Shown one piece after another: positions 22,101 to 33,566 of a stretch of 64,000 nt of DNA. A model generated the notes under the pieces. That model worked only from the letters and a program-made list of their open reading frames with translations, ran no database searches and was not told the DNA's origin. Numbering within the stretch: position 1 is the stretch's first letter; each line of letters begins with the position of its first letter. The DNA comes from Kalaharituber pfeilii (taxonomy: Eukaryota; Ascomycota; Pezizomycetes; Pezizales; Pezizaceae): positions 1 through 64,000 of the forward strand of contig WHUZ01000075.1 in NCBI GenBank assembly GCA_015179045.1. Reading direction: 5' to 3'. The position numbers and the translations under genes were made by a program.

Positions 22101-25100
22101 AAGTAACCTCAAACATTGGACCAACATGCTTGAATGACGAAGCAGGTATGTATTTCACCATCGCAGGTGTCGAATTATTCCTCCGTTGGGCGCGGAGTAA
22201 CGTCTTAAACAACTGCTCGGTCTTATTGGCCATCTCCTCTGATGCCTGAACGTACGCTTCCTTCTGAAGGTCTCTGCCAACCGTCGCCAGCGCCTGGCCG
22301 ATGTTAGCCGCAATACCAGTCGCCTGTTGAGTTGCGAGGGCTTGCATAGCCGTCATATCCCGCTCAGTCTCCAATATAATTTCATTATTGAGAATCTCAT
22401 CATAAATCCCACCAAGGTAATCATCCGGCAAATCTTTATCATCATTAATCCCCCTATTATTCTTGATAAACTCTTGCTTTGTCATCCTCGCTCTCCCCTT
22501 CAACTTGACATTGTGGAGATCTGTGTTCAGCAAGATGACTGAATAAGCCAGCACGTATGCGGTATCCGCATTTGCAAAGGCATTTGGGTTATCTGTAATG
22601 TAGCGCTCGGCAAATTTCAACATGTACCTATCAATTTTCTGTGCCTCTCCTGGTAGCCTAAAACTCTGTAAAAATCTCCGTAGGGCGTCTACGAATCGCA
22701 TTTTTGAGAAATCCATAAGGTCAACAAAGGCATGCATTGTGGCTATGTTCACCGGGTCTCCTTCACCAAGATAATCTCCAATCATGGTCTTTGACAATTG
22801 CTCAGTTTGAATCAAGAATTTTGCAACATCTTCCGGTGCATCACTCTTGATGAAGCCTTGGTCAATCAGGATCTTAAGCCCTCGTTTAGGCTTGTAATTA
22901 AACTGCTTTATTCCCTCAAGCAACGCAGTTTTCTTTTGCTTCGCTCGTTCAAGTTCACCAGGATCGTCAACCGGTCCTATCACACCATTCTCCATCGTAT
23001 ATCTTCTTTCTCCCGGAGGAGTAGCCGGTCCCACGCTGGGGGTAACAGCTCTAGGGGAAGTTATGTGAGAAGTTATGTGAGAATGTGACCCGGAGAAATC
23101 CATAGATTCCCTTTCCTCATCCATGCTCTTGGCACCAGTATCCTGGACAGCGGCAGCAGCATCTGCTATCCCCTTCTGCGACCATGTAATCAGAGATTGT
23201 AGCACACTAACAAGACACACCAACGACTCATACTTCAGACGATATTCCACGGGAAAGGGCGACTCCGAATTGCTCTGTGGAGAGGATATAGTAGCCGTGG
23301 ACAGCGATGGAGGAAGTGAAAAGGTGTGGATAGGAGTCGATGCATGCTTAGATTGGTATTCTCGAAAAGCTTGTAGTTGAACATCTGTAATATGCACTGG
23401 CGTGATTACGATTCTTGACAAGTGCTCAATTATCCGCTGAAATATATTATCGAGCGCTGAACGGTCACAGTCGTAATTGAGGTATATCTCCACTAAAGCC
23501 CTTGGATCAGAGCATAATCTCTCAAGAACCTGAAGAAGATATTGTTTCTGTTGAATGCTGGAGTTCTTATTATCTAGAATGGCGAGATAAATTTCCTTTA
23601 AGAAGACCTCTATTTCCTTCTGCACGTGCAATTACAATTATCAGCACCAACTTCTAGGGTAATTTAAATAAGGAATACAGACCTTCAACATGACTCTCAT
23701 TTCCCTCAATACTAGCCAGAAAATCTCACAGCAAACCTCAAATACCAACGGCACCGCACTAGCCGCATTTCTACTCAAGCTCAAGCAGAGATACTGCTTG
23801 ACAGCATGGATAAACCTAGTCGGCTCGTTCTTCGAGCTACTCCGGATAGTAACCAGCGGATTAGTAAAAACTGACATGTGACTTTTTAGGATCGTATGAA
23901 TAAGATGCAAAGAGAGCAGCTTCGACCTCATTCCATTGGATTTGAGGTCCGCCATTTGATCCGCAGTCATCTGCTTATCTGAAAGTTTGCACATAGACCG
24001 GAAGACAACAAAGGCGTCCTTGATAAAAACCTCATCCTCGTCATCCTCCTCGCTGCCAGCTTGAGACTCAGACCCATCAGAATGACCTTTTCCACTGGGA
24101 CGCTTGGGCGCGTCTGCAGGCCGAGTGGTAACGGTAGTCTCGTCTAGTCGGCCCCCATCAAAACTCTTCCTGTTCTCAAAGCTCTGTAAAGTTATCTTCT
24201 CCTGTGATGCAGTAGCATGTGGATCGCCAGTCTCAGCTCCACCACTTGCACCTTCCTCCGTATCACCTCCCGCTGTGCTCGACTCATCGCCTTCAGCCAC
24301 CCCAGGCGTGGGTATATTAATAGTCGTACTACTGACATTAGCCTTCGCATTTGCCCTAAGCTGACTCTCTTTTATGGTAATCCTAGATTTGACCCTCTCA
24401 AACACAGTGTGTACCATCTGTGTAAGTGTTCCCTGTGCAGTCATCTGATTCGGACTACTCTTCGATAACAGGAATATATTATAGGTTTGCCGAACAGCCT
24501 TAATTAACCCTGCACCATGCACAACGGCTTTGTCATTCAGCACAGCAGCTAGCAGGGCCTTGATAATCTGGAGCTGTATTTGCTCTGCTGTCCCATCCCC
24601 TTGAAAACAGTCACATATTGTCTCAATTGCCCGTTCTATTAGCGGTAATTTCTGTTCCTGTTGTGCACCTCCCGCCGCCGCAGCTGCATCCTCAGAAGTG
24701 GTGGGGGTCCTCGGTGGCGTCCCTGCACTGGTTGCTGCGATTGAGAAGTAACTATATGATATCAATTTCCCAATTGTGTCTAACGCCACTGTAGCAATTT
24801 GCACATTGTGAGTCTCACAAGCCAGCCTCAGTGGCTCAAAGACTACCTCTGGGTCTGGAAGTAGAGGTGCAGCATTCTTGATAGCGATAAGAGCCTCTTG
24901 ACATGCTGTCCCAAGATATTTCCGCTTACGGGCCTCTTTCGAGCTATTGATTGTTTCCAGGGCCTGAATGACAAAGACCATTGAGTTGAATGTTAACTGG
25001 CCGCTAACAGGATTTCGTGAAGAAGCAAGTGATATGCTAGTGGGTGAACGTGCTCTGCTTGTTGTTCCTGCTCCGGTGCTACTTAGGGCAGGAGAATCCT

Positions 25101-25488
25101 TCTGTGGTGTGGGCGGTCCTCGCTCCCGCGAACCTTCATCACCCCTCCCAGATTCCAAGGCATCACTTGCTGTCGGCGCCGGAAGCGGGGGCAAGTCTCG
25201 CTCTCGTAGCTCATCCGACGGAGGATGCTCCTGTGTCGTTGACGACGGTGTCGACTGACCCCCTGTGATTTGACTATCCCTAACCTCAATCTTCGCCCAT
25301 TTCTCCGGTGAAAATTCTACCTTCTCCTTCTCATTGTCAAATGACACTGTAATTGTCACATCGCTTTCCTTATCCACACTCGTACTCCCACCTGGCGCCG
25401 GAACTTCCGGATGCGTCGTAGAGCCCACCTCAGTCTTTTCCTGCTCTTCTTGAGTTCTCTGTCTCTCTGAAACTAGGTCTTCAGCCAT
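19186..25488 (-). CDS. SEC7: SEC7-type ARF guanine-nucleotide exchange factor (BIG family)
   Basis: Large GEF that activates ARF GTPases at the trans-Golgi for vesicle formation. Four exons: 25488-23683, 23619-21084, 21009-19578 and 19516-19186, with introns of 63, 74 and 61 nt, giving 2034 residues in one continuous frame, typical for fungal Sec7. The order matches the BIG/Sec7 family: an N-terminal acidic/Ser region, DCB region, the HUS box NYDCD at about 650-654, then the Sec7 domain at about 828-1018. The catalytic glutamate is E927 in SFRLPGEAQKIDR. The downstream HDS repeats follow (for example GWRTMFGVFTHAAKEGY and the CVDIIRGYVIL block). The first intron has an unusual donor, GTCTGT. 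The start Met at 25488 is the first in frame and gives an acidic N-terminus. No break or missing motif was seen. Confidence 0.95.
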
Positions 25489-26934
25489 GCCGTGCGTTAT
25501 TTAATACTGCAAGTGGGGGGCGTCAACTCAAGCAAAGCTGATGTAGTACTGATGGTTGGTTTGAGGCTGAGCCGCTTCAACTTACTCAGTCCCAGCTACC
25601 AGGTTGCTTCCGCTCGCTGCTTCAATTGGGACTGCCCAGGTACAAGGCGTTCGTGTGGAAGTACCTTCAAAGGTTGCTGGAACGCCGGGCCTCCGTAAGT
25701 GGCTGTATCGGATCACTCCTCTGAGACCACTTGTGCAGTACTGTGGCCTCGACTACTAAGTCGTGTTGCGAGGTTCCGCTGCTAGGAGGTGATGTCCTTT
25801 TTAGTCTCAGACTTCGACGATACTTATCAACAGCTAATCTGTGTGTGTAACTGTTCGAAGCTAGTGGCCGCATATGAAGGCTGGTGAGTACGTAACCCGA
25901 CAGCTGGAAGCTCCGAATTCCGAATAGAACGCACCTGTCTTCGAATTCCAACTTCATGCAGCACAGTTGGCAATCTGAGATGGCTGAAGAAAAATGAGTA
26001 GTAGGACGGCTTAGGTCCGCTGGGCCGCAGCTCGCGATGGAGCCAAAGAAACAGAGGCTAAGGGAGGGGGAGGCTGTATGTCGCTTCAAAGGCGGGCCCA
26101 TCAACTTGAATTGAACTGCTCGACCCTGGGGACCCGACAATAACTGCACCTGCTTATATGCACGCAGCGCCGCTGCCCCTGGCGTCCCTCACGTACTTAG
26201 CCTTCTGCCTCACTTGTGGGGCACGTAAAAGTGCCACTCTACTGAAGCGCTAGCAGTCGCCTCTCGACCCTCGGAGCGCAGCAGTTTGAGCCCCAACATG
26301 CACCAGAAAGTGGCTAAGCCGGATTCTCAGTAAAAGGGTTCTGCGTCGGGCCCATAGATGAATACAGGTAATTACGCCCTGAAATGCATCTCAGGCTGTC
26401 ATCTAGTAACGCTTCACTGCTAGCAGTTGGCATGAATATGTCGGCCTCAACGCCCGGCTGTGGTGAAAAGCTTATCTTGTCTAGTACATTATCATCAAGA
26501 GCCTCAAGCTGCGTATGTCGAGCACACTGTATTGAAGAGCATAACACACTCGAAAAAAAAAAATCGACGGCGTAGAGTTGTCATTACACTTCCAAGGAGC
26601 ATATAGTGCTGAGTTTGATACATCCATGTGTTATGTCCGTTCACAAAATAACTATGAAAGAAAACTGAAGAATTCGAAAACAATCACGGAGACCTCAACT
26701 GCTATCACTCGGTATCTCCGTGCCATCATTAAACCATATAAGACCCCCAAGGAATAGATAAAAACGCATTTTAATAGTTTGAATCCCGTGCCAGCTCTCC
26801 ATTTAACGCCGGCAAAGTGGTCGTGCGCCTTCATAACATCATTATATTCTCCTCAATACAATCATCCCTAATGATATATGTGAAAAAACCTATACCCGAG
26901 AAAAGTATACAGTGGTATCGTAACCGAGAAAAGC
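25489..26934. other. Intergenic region upstream of SEC7
   Basis: About 1.4 kb between the SEC7 start and the acyltransferase stop, both on the minus strand. The SEC7-proximal part is of mixed composition and presumably holds its promoter. No convincing gene, RNA or TIR element was seen. Confidence 0.5.
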
Positions 26935-28542
26935 TTATATGGCGACGGGAACGTCACCGGCTGGAGTTGTCGAAGCAGCATTGGAGGCTGCTGTAATCAT
27001 CATTTTCCATAACGTTTTGCCGATATGCACAAGCAACCCAGCAGTCCTGTATACTGTTAGTTATGCATCAAAATAAAAGTAAAACAGGCAGGGGGAAAAA
27101 AAAGTAGTGATACTTACACTAGGGTAATGTAAATGCTCAACACCTCCCAGTTACTCCCAAGCTTGACCTCTGTCTCCACGGGGCCATTCCACTTGCCGAC
27201 AGCTTTCTTTTCAAGATCCGCATTGACTTCATCTTCAGCCTTAATAGTCCTCTTTCTCACAACACCAGGACCATCCCTCAGAGTGCCATTTTCGCCTGCT
27301 TTGACATCCTCACTCTCGTCTTCAGGGAACCTCCCATTCCTAACATAGTAGTCTACCAATTCATCTTTCTCAATCCATCTTTGCCTCAGCCACAACTCAA
27401 ACTCTTGTGGGCTGCGGGCAGGGATCTCCTTTGTTCTGAATCGTCGGAAGTGCATGTTTACAGACTTCGGAGGCCGACCCTCAAAATATGTCGAGAAGAG
27501 GGTGAAGTAATCTTGTCCGAATTTCCCCTCCCTAGGGACATTATAAGCATCCTCAAGCTTTACAAGATATGCAGTAAGACAGTACTTACGGAATGCCCTC
27601 ATAGGCAACTGTGCAATCGTACAACCAATCCACGCTCTCTTCCAAGTTCTTCAAGCAAAATGCGAGCCCTGTAGTCCGGGGCAAGAGCATATGCTTGAGA
27701 TCCTTAACACCAATCTTCTCCGCGTATTTCTGGCTAATGCGACGGCCATTCTCGCTCGCATTAGTCCCCTCAGGAAAGATCAGAAGCCACATAGGCACCT
27801 TCTTTCCTCCAGCAGCAAGCTTAGACAGACGATGCTCGAATCGAGGCTTGTCCTGTTCCCATTTTCGGGCAAGGAAAATAAACCCGTAGAACTGCATCCC
27901 TAGGCCTACTATAGGAATATACTTGAGCGACTCCTTCATGATAATGTACAGGAAGCCATGCATCTTTGCGGTGTATGCGATCCACCAGAGGTACAACCAA
28001 TCAGAGTATAGCTAGGTTAGTAGAATATAATCAATATCAGCGTTCATATATCACCTCATTGTTAAGATTCCAGAACTAACCTGGTGATTTGCTATCAAAA
28101 TCATCCTCTCAGGAAAATCACACTCAAGCCTCCCATCTTCTGTGATCCGAATCTGGTCTCTGACAGTCTTGTCACCAGTGACCCGTACCACCGTCGGACT
28201 CCACCATTGTGTAAGCGTCGTAAGCACCACACCGAAATGGGCCTTCGTACGGGCCATCCATGTATAATATGCCGGCTTTGAAATGAAGTAGAGTGGCGCA
28301 CCCAATAACTGTATCAAGAAAATCCTATTTTGGTCATGAGTTCGGCTCGAGGTGTGCAACTCGGGGCTGCTTGGTACTAACACAAGTATACTACACACGA
28401 AATAGAAACCGCATGAAACCATTCGCAAATACTGCCGTAAATTCCCATATCGAATGTGTCCAGCTGGATGGGGCTCTCCAAACTTCGCGTCGGGCTTATG
28501 TTCAAGGATACCGATATTATCGATTGGTGGAACTTCCGCCAT
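26935..28542 (-). CDS. PlsC-family lysophospholipid acyltransferase (LCLAT1/CST26-like)
   Basis: Membrane acyltransferase that moves an acyl chain from acyl-CoA to a lysophospholipid; relatives act on lysophosphatidic acid or lysophosphatidylinositol in the ER. Five exons: 28542-28382, 28324-28081, 28011-27590, 27531-27118 and 27046-26935, giving 450 residues. The catalytic NHxxxxD box is N133-D139 (NHQLYSD), assembled exactly across the second intron. The FPEGT box is 214-218, and PRTTG follows at about 247-251. Two hydrophobic segments lie before the catalytic box (CGFYFVCSILV and IFLIQLLGAPLYFI), and a C-terminal one spans the last intron (VLSIYITLVTAGLLV). The last exon ends in a short Thr/Ala tail. 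The first intron (57 nt) is a multiple of three without stops. Substrate cannot be told from the sequence. Confidence 0.93.
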
Positions 28543-28815
28543 TCTTTTCTTCGCCGCAGTTATTCAAGGTTTTCCTTCCGGCTTCGTGCTCTTTGCCAGT
28601 TCTAATCTGCTGGTTCTGATGATGTAGAGGGAGGATAGATTTGAGAATTATTTGCACTAGCTCGCGGGCAAAGAGACACCGAAGTGTTGAGTTAGCTGTG
28701 TTGTTGTCGGGAACGCTCCCAGATGTCTGAGAGCTTTAAGTGAGGGCGCACCGCTCACTAGCACCCTTCACGTGGCACAAAGTGTCCACATCCTTCAGTT
28801 GTTCCAAGATGCTTA

Positions 28816-29507
28816 CAGGTGACCCTGGCTGTGATAAAACTCTTGATAGCGAAATCCTTGCTATAGTGAAGGAATAGGCGAGATCATTCGCGTATGCAGC
28901 TAAAACACCCTAACTATAGTGAAAAGAAGCACTATAGTGAAAATGAAGAAGTTTTCAGAACTACAGTAATTTAATTCAGCTACAGGTAAAGTCTACTTGC
29001 TATAGTGAAATACCGGGAGGTAGCCTCAGTATTGCCTTATGTAATAGGCTTAGCAAAGTGGTAATTTAATTCAAGATATCTTTATATAAAAAGAAAAAAC
29101 TTTTAGTGTATCTGACTGCTTCAATATCATGATATTGAAGATAATACCATTAACTAGAGTCTGGGCACGGAACACCATTAGCTTGCCATAGGGATTGACA
29201 TATAACTCTTCTGAAATCATTTCTACTGGGCACTGTCCCACTTCATGGCGAGCGTGACATACCTCCCATTTCTCTAGAGCTGGGCATCCAAAGCAGGGTT
29301 GATGAGACATGATATTGGCAGTCTGGTAAGGAACTGAATTTGCACTTGGGATCTGAATATCATACACTGAAAATTTCCGTATTTGATAATTTTTTTCACC
29401 TCTGCCTACCTTAGATGGCAGCACATGACCCCTTACTATAGTGAAAACTGGTTATAGTGAAGAAAACCGGTCAGATTCTTGGCCTTCATTATAGCCAGGG
29501 TGACCTG
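28816..29507. mobile_element. pogo/Tigger-like MITE, 692 bp, TIR CAGGT(G/C)ACCCTGGCT, TA-flanked
   Basis: The left end CAGGTGACCCTGGCTGTGAT matches the inverted right end CAGGTCACCCTGGCTATAAT closely, with TA flanking both sides (28814-28815, 29508-29509). The motif CTATAGTGAA or TTATAGTGAA recurs at least six times inside both subterminal regions, as in pogo/Tigger elements. A 117-codon open frame (29424-29071, minus) has several Cys/His residues but matches no transposase domain I recognise. The TIR start CAG plus TA duplication supports pogo-type classification. Confidence 0.7.
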
Positions 29508-30085
29508 TATCACTTTATCACGTCACCTGTCACAGTGAAGGAGTCATTGGCAATGCAGATTACAGGGTTTTGTCTTTATGGCATCAAGGAACAAACGTGT
29601 CCAAAACAAATTGAAGGCACTCGATGCCTTCACAAGTCTATCATGCTGTATCTATTACTTTGCAATTTGCTGTGGCTTGGATGTTTGTAGAACACTAGAG
29701 TACGCTAACTAGCCATCTCGAGATGGGAGAACCAATAGGGAGATTTTGCTGGCATCAGGGATGCCATCAGGGATAGCTGTGCCACGCGCTAGAAAATCAT
29801 ACCGAAGAAATCTTCACCCTGAGCCTGGACATTTGCGTCTGGATCTCTGGAAACCACCTCCTCATCTATCTTCACCAAAATTTCATTCTGAAAGCAGGTA
29901 TTGATTCAGTGACCTAATTCATGCAAACAACCAAAAATCAGGGAATGTTGGAGAATATTGAGTCACGATCTATGCAATTGAAAGGGACTGGATATTTCTA
30001 AGGGATCTAAGCTAACATGAGAGCCTGCATAACATGCATTTATGCCAGTAGTCTCATGCCAAGCCCAATACTTGCACCTGTCCTA

Positions 30086-30894
30086 GGCCCTGTTTGGTTG
30101 ACCAACGTATAGCCGAGATTTCAAGTGGAAACTACGAGAACCAGACGATTTCTACGTTTCGCTAGGGTCGTTTCGCGCGAAACTAAACTGTGAGTTTCCG
30201 CCCGCAAAAATTGGAACTGTCCAACGGAGGTGAGTATCATTTCGCTTGCTACAACAAACTGCATCACACTATTGCATCACATTGACATTGACATCGTATC
30301 ACAATATCGACATCACATCACGACATCAGCATCGCATTGCGCCACTATTATGGCAGGACTCAACTCTCATGATTTCCTTACTTTAGACCTATTATTGGCA
30401 ATTGGAATAGAAATAACAGAGTACATGCTATTATTTTACAATAAAACTCCTACGCAGACATCAGCATTGCAAGGAAATGCATACTTACAGGAGGTCTATT
30501 TTTCAGCAAACTCGAGACGTACTTTGGAGGGCCCACTTTGCTCATAGTTCTGACACTTTGGGTAGGCTGATTGAGTACTATAGCAGAAGGCATAGACAGT
30601 GATAGTGATAGCAGTAGTAGCTTGAGACTCGGAATGCAATAGCTGCAATTGACAAGTTTGACATATTGGTAGCGGAGGGATCCAATTTTTATTTTTATTT
30701 TTATTTTTTTTGCATAATGAGAATGTAGCAATCGAACCTTCAGGTTGCCGTTTTTTTTTTGGCACTGCATATCTGTATGTACATAGTCGAATTGTAGCAA
30801 ACAAACACTTTCCCAGTTCCAATTGCACCTTGATCATTCATACTAATACTAGGTCTAAACTATCTGATACGACCTACTGCAACCAAACAGGGCC
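30086..30894. mobile_element. PIF/Harbinger-type element nested in the GGGAG element, 809 bp
   Basis: The ends GGCCCTGTTTGGTTG and CAACCAAACAGGGCC are perfect inverted repeats of 15 bp, a sequence style common in PIF/Harbinger elements. The flanking trinucleotides are CTA and TAA, close to the TWA duplication of this superfamily but not identical. A short plus-strand frame (30350-30546) reads like the start of a Harbinger transposase (LDLLLAIGIEITEYMLLFYN, then TSALQGNAYLQEV) and stops early. It is a non-autonomous relic with a related copy near 48.4-49.1 kb. Confidence 0.65.
30350..30546 (+). pseudogene. Harbinger-like transposase N-terminal fragment
   Basis: About 65 codons with similarity in style to the region preceding the DDE domain of fungal Harbinger/DDE_4 transposases. 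The FIDGT and other catalytic blocks are absent. The sequence diverges and ends at a stop after LEGPLCS. The sister fragment at 48505 has the same beginning (LTPDLLLAIEIEITEYML). Identification is from pattern memory only. Confidence 0.45.
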
Positions 30895-31021
30895 TAAACA
30901 ACAGAAAATCCCTAACGAAGCAAAAACTCAATTGCACTTTTTGCCAGGCTCAGGGATGTGCCACACGCTAAAAGACTTCCATCCCCGTTGCATCCCTAGG
31001 TACTCCGTAGCAAAATCTCCC

Positions 31022-32848
31022 TAATAGATACAGGGAGATAATCGATAATTTGGAAAGCTGTTATTGTTGCTACAGTACTCTACATGACGCTCCTAGCGTC
31101 GCCACTCCGGTTTCATGCGACGCTGACTAAGTCTGGGTAACGACGGTGCATGACCACATCCTGGTAAGTATCATACGCTTTTTTTTTGTGGCACAGGCAG
31201 GTTAGCAGCAATCCCCATGCAGCTGTGATAAGCTCGGCCCGGATACTACAGTAGCTACTACTTTGTAGTACAGTAGTTTCAAAAGTATCCGAACTAAACC
31301 ATGCATATTTGCAATATGCAGCACCCTTTATGCAGTAGCTTTTGCCTTAATATTTTTTGATGCAGATATACCCTGTTTTCGTTCCCAATCTGATGGTAGT
31401 AGCTGATGGTAGTAGCAGTTATTTCAAGAGCAACTGCAATTAGATTAACTACTTGAGTTGTATCGGTGAATCTCAGTACCCAGAGCTGGCAGCAGTTGCT
31501 ATACCTTACGAGCTATCAGTCGTAGCAGTACTGCCGGTAACCCTTTAAACATTGTCAACGGTATCAGGAGCTAGAGGCAAGCCTATGAAGTAGAATAACG
31601 ATGGGCCAGCAAAAGATTCAAAGTATTTCGGTTGTCCTGAACCCAAGTGGATTAGTGCATTCCAACTACTGCATATATACATTACTCAGTTTGTCCGGAT
31701 AATGTTGAACTACGTAGCTAATATCATAATCAACGCTACTGAGAAGCAAAGTACTCTACAATTGGAATGCAACTTCAGAGATTTCAGCATCACCATTCAT
31801 CTAACGCCGATGTCACTGAGGGCGCCTGAGGGCGCGGAGCCGGGGTCTTGTCAAGGGATACGATACGTGTGGGCTCGAGCGACGCCGGGAGTCGGAGCTC
31901 GCGGTGGACAATCCGACAGGAGCTTAGTTTAGCGATGCTTACGGCGAGGCTGGGACTGGAATGAGATCTGACACGAGGCTTGTACGAGGACTAAGACGGA
32001 GGCTGTGGACGCGAGGGACAAGGTACCAGATGGGTCTATCAACGGGACGACAGACAGAGAGATTTGTTTATGATATTCGGCTCCTTGGCCAAGAGGCAAA
32101 CCACGGGCAAGCGGCATTTTCTTACCAGTGGGAGTTGTTACCGATATTTTGTCAGATGGTGCCAGTCGACTCAACCGATACCATCAGCTACTAGCTATAT
32201 TGCTAGATCGTAGGTCGCCCCTATAGCTGCAGTTGTAATAGTACTCTCTCCCTACACGAGCTCACCTTATTTACCTTCGCTGACGGTTCGTGGATATTGA
32301 TTGGTCGTCTTTCCGCGAGTACATAACCTGAGTATATAGATTCTGAGCTTCTGTGAAGGCTTGGCTGGGTATCATCAATAAAACTCTCTGATCAAATCTT
32401 GAGCGTGCTCTAATTTGAGGCCGGTTGCCAGATCGGCTCTTCCATTCGATGTGCTATCACAGTCTTCTCCAGTATCATCTTGAGTCCACTATTTCCTCTA
32501 TCTCCTATTCCCGGATTTAACCATCGATTATCACTAGGGGCTAGATCTGGCCTAGTATATAGCTCTCAACGGTAGACTCTATTTAGAGAGACATGCAATA
32601 CAGGGTGGATATTCATACTCTAAAATAACTCTAGTCTATACACGTGGGCTTCCACAGGGGCATCAACCTTGAAGGGGCTCAGCTGCTTGTAATCCAACTT
32701 CTGGTATGACCATTGAGTCATTAGATGTGTTCGATGGGACAGCTAGACTGACTGTCTCCTGGCAGTATGGCGTAGGCCTGCAGTGCTGACTGGTATATTC
32801 CACATACCTGAGTTGGGGTATTGTAGCTCTACTTGGAGAGCCAAGGCA
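31022..32848. other. Gene-free region with one TIR element and a GC-rich patch
   Basis: About 1.8 kb without a gene. It contains the TIR element at 31271-31714 and a GC-rich patch at about 31810-32180 that contrasts with its AT-rich surroundings. A TCAATAAAACTCTCTGATC stretch (about 32376-32394) resembles a polyadenylation region of a retroelement LTR. No matching LTR pair was found. Confidence 0.4.
31271..31714. mobile_element. Probable MITE, 444 bp, GTTTCAAAAGTATCC end, TA-flanked
   Basis: The left end CAGTAGTTTCAAAAGTATCC and inverted right end CGTAGTTCAACATTATCC are alike, with TA outside both. The next bases (CGAACTAAACCATGCATATT and CGGACAAACTGAGTAATGTA) are also loosely related. It shares the GTTTCAAAAGTATCCG core with elements at 35424 and 61896. 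Degenerate, so the right boundary is tentative. Confidence 0.5.
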
Positions 32849-33365
32849 GGGAGATTTTGCCGGCACCAGGGACGCTCCCAGGGAGCCATCAGGGATAGCT
32901 GCGCCACGCGCTAGAAAATCATACGGAAGAAATCTTCACCCTGAGCCTGGACATTTGGGTCTGGATCCCGGAAACCACCTCTGTTTGACCCCCATCTATC
33001 TTCACCAATTGTTGTCGAAATTTCATTCTGAAAGCAGGTATCGATTCAGCGACCTAATTCATGTGAACAACCAAAAACCAGGGAATGTTGGAGAATATTG
33101 AGTCATGATCTATGCAATTGAAAGGGACTGAATATTTCTATGGGATCTAAGCCAACATGAAAGCCTGCATAACGTGCATCTACGCCAGAAGTCTCATGCC
33201 AAGTCCAATACTTGCACCTGTCTAGTACCATCACTTACTAATAAACAACGACAAGTATCCCTGACGAAGCAAAATCTCAATTGCACTTTTTCCCAGGCTC
33301 AGGGTTGTGCCACACGCTAAAAGACTTTCATCCCTGATGCATCCCTGGGTATGCATAGCAAAAAT
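32849..33365. mobile_element. TIR element copy B (GGGAGATTTTGC), without the nested insert
   Basis: It matches copy A over almost its whole length (CATCAGGGATAGCT, GGAATGTTGGAGAATATTGA and AAAGGGACTG blocks). It lacks the 809-bp Harbinger insert, having about 20 unrelated bases at that point before the shared TAAACAAC. The right terminus is eroded (ATGCATAGCAAAAATA). Serves as a near-empty site for the nested insertion in copy A. Confidence 0.7.
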
Positions 33366-33369
33366 AATA

Positions 33370-33566
33370 TTAATTAGCATAGAACGAGACACCGAAACCA
33401 AAATTCCAGAGTTCACCAGTCTCCGTAGAGTTTGCCATACCACGCTGGAGGTGTTCGATGAAGAGGGAAGGGAAACCATGATTGCCTGAAATAGGAATGC
33501 CTTGATCGTCTCAGGGTTATTGGCAGCGAACTCTACCATAAGTAAGAGCTCTACCCAGTTGTCCTA
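33370..33566 (-). pseudogene. Ty3/gypsy integrase-region fragment
   Basis: Read on the minus strand from 33566, the frame gives DNWVELLLMVEFAANN, a hallmark segment of the C-terminal part of gypsy integrases, where a DNWVELLPMAEFAYNN-like stretch is common. It continues with TIKAFLFQAIM and then decays. The upstream bases are out of frame. It abuts the right end of TIR element copy B. This is a short relic; no LTR, reverse transcriptase or other pol domain was seen nearby. Confidence 0.5.

Larger units (their letters stand above)
29738..31021. mobile_element. TIR element copy A (GGGAGATTTTGCT), interrupted by a Harbinger-type element
   Basis: The outer TIR GGGAGATTTTGCT is perfect at both ends, with TA just outside (29736-29737, 31022-31023). 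Imperfect similarity of the arms continues for more than 80 bp (GCCACGCGCTA versus GCCACACGCTA, CACCCTGAGCCTGG versus CATCCCTGAGCCTGG). A second copy at 32849 shares most of the sequence but lacks the 809-bp insert at 30086-30894. No transposase in the outer element. Confidence 0.75.
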
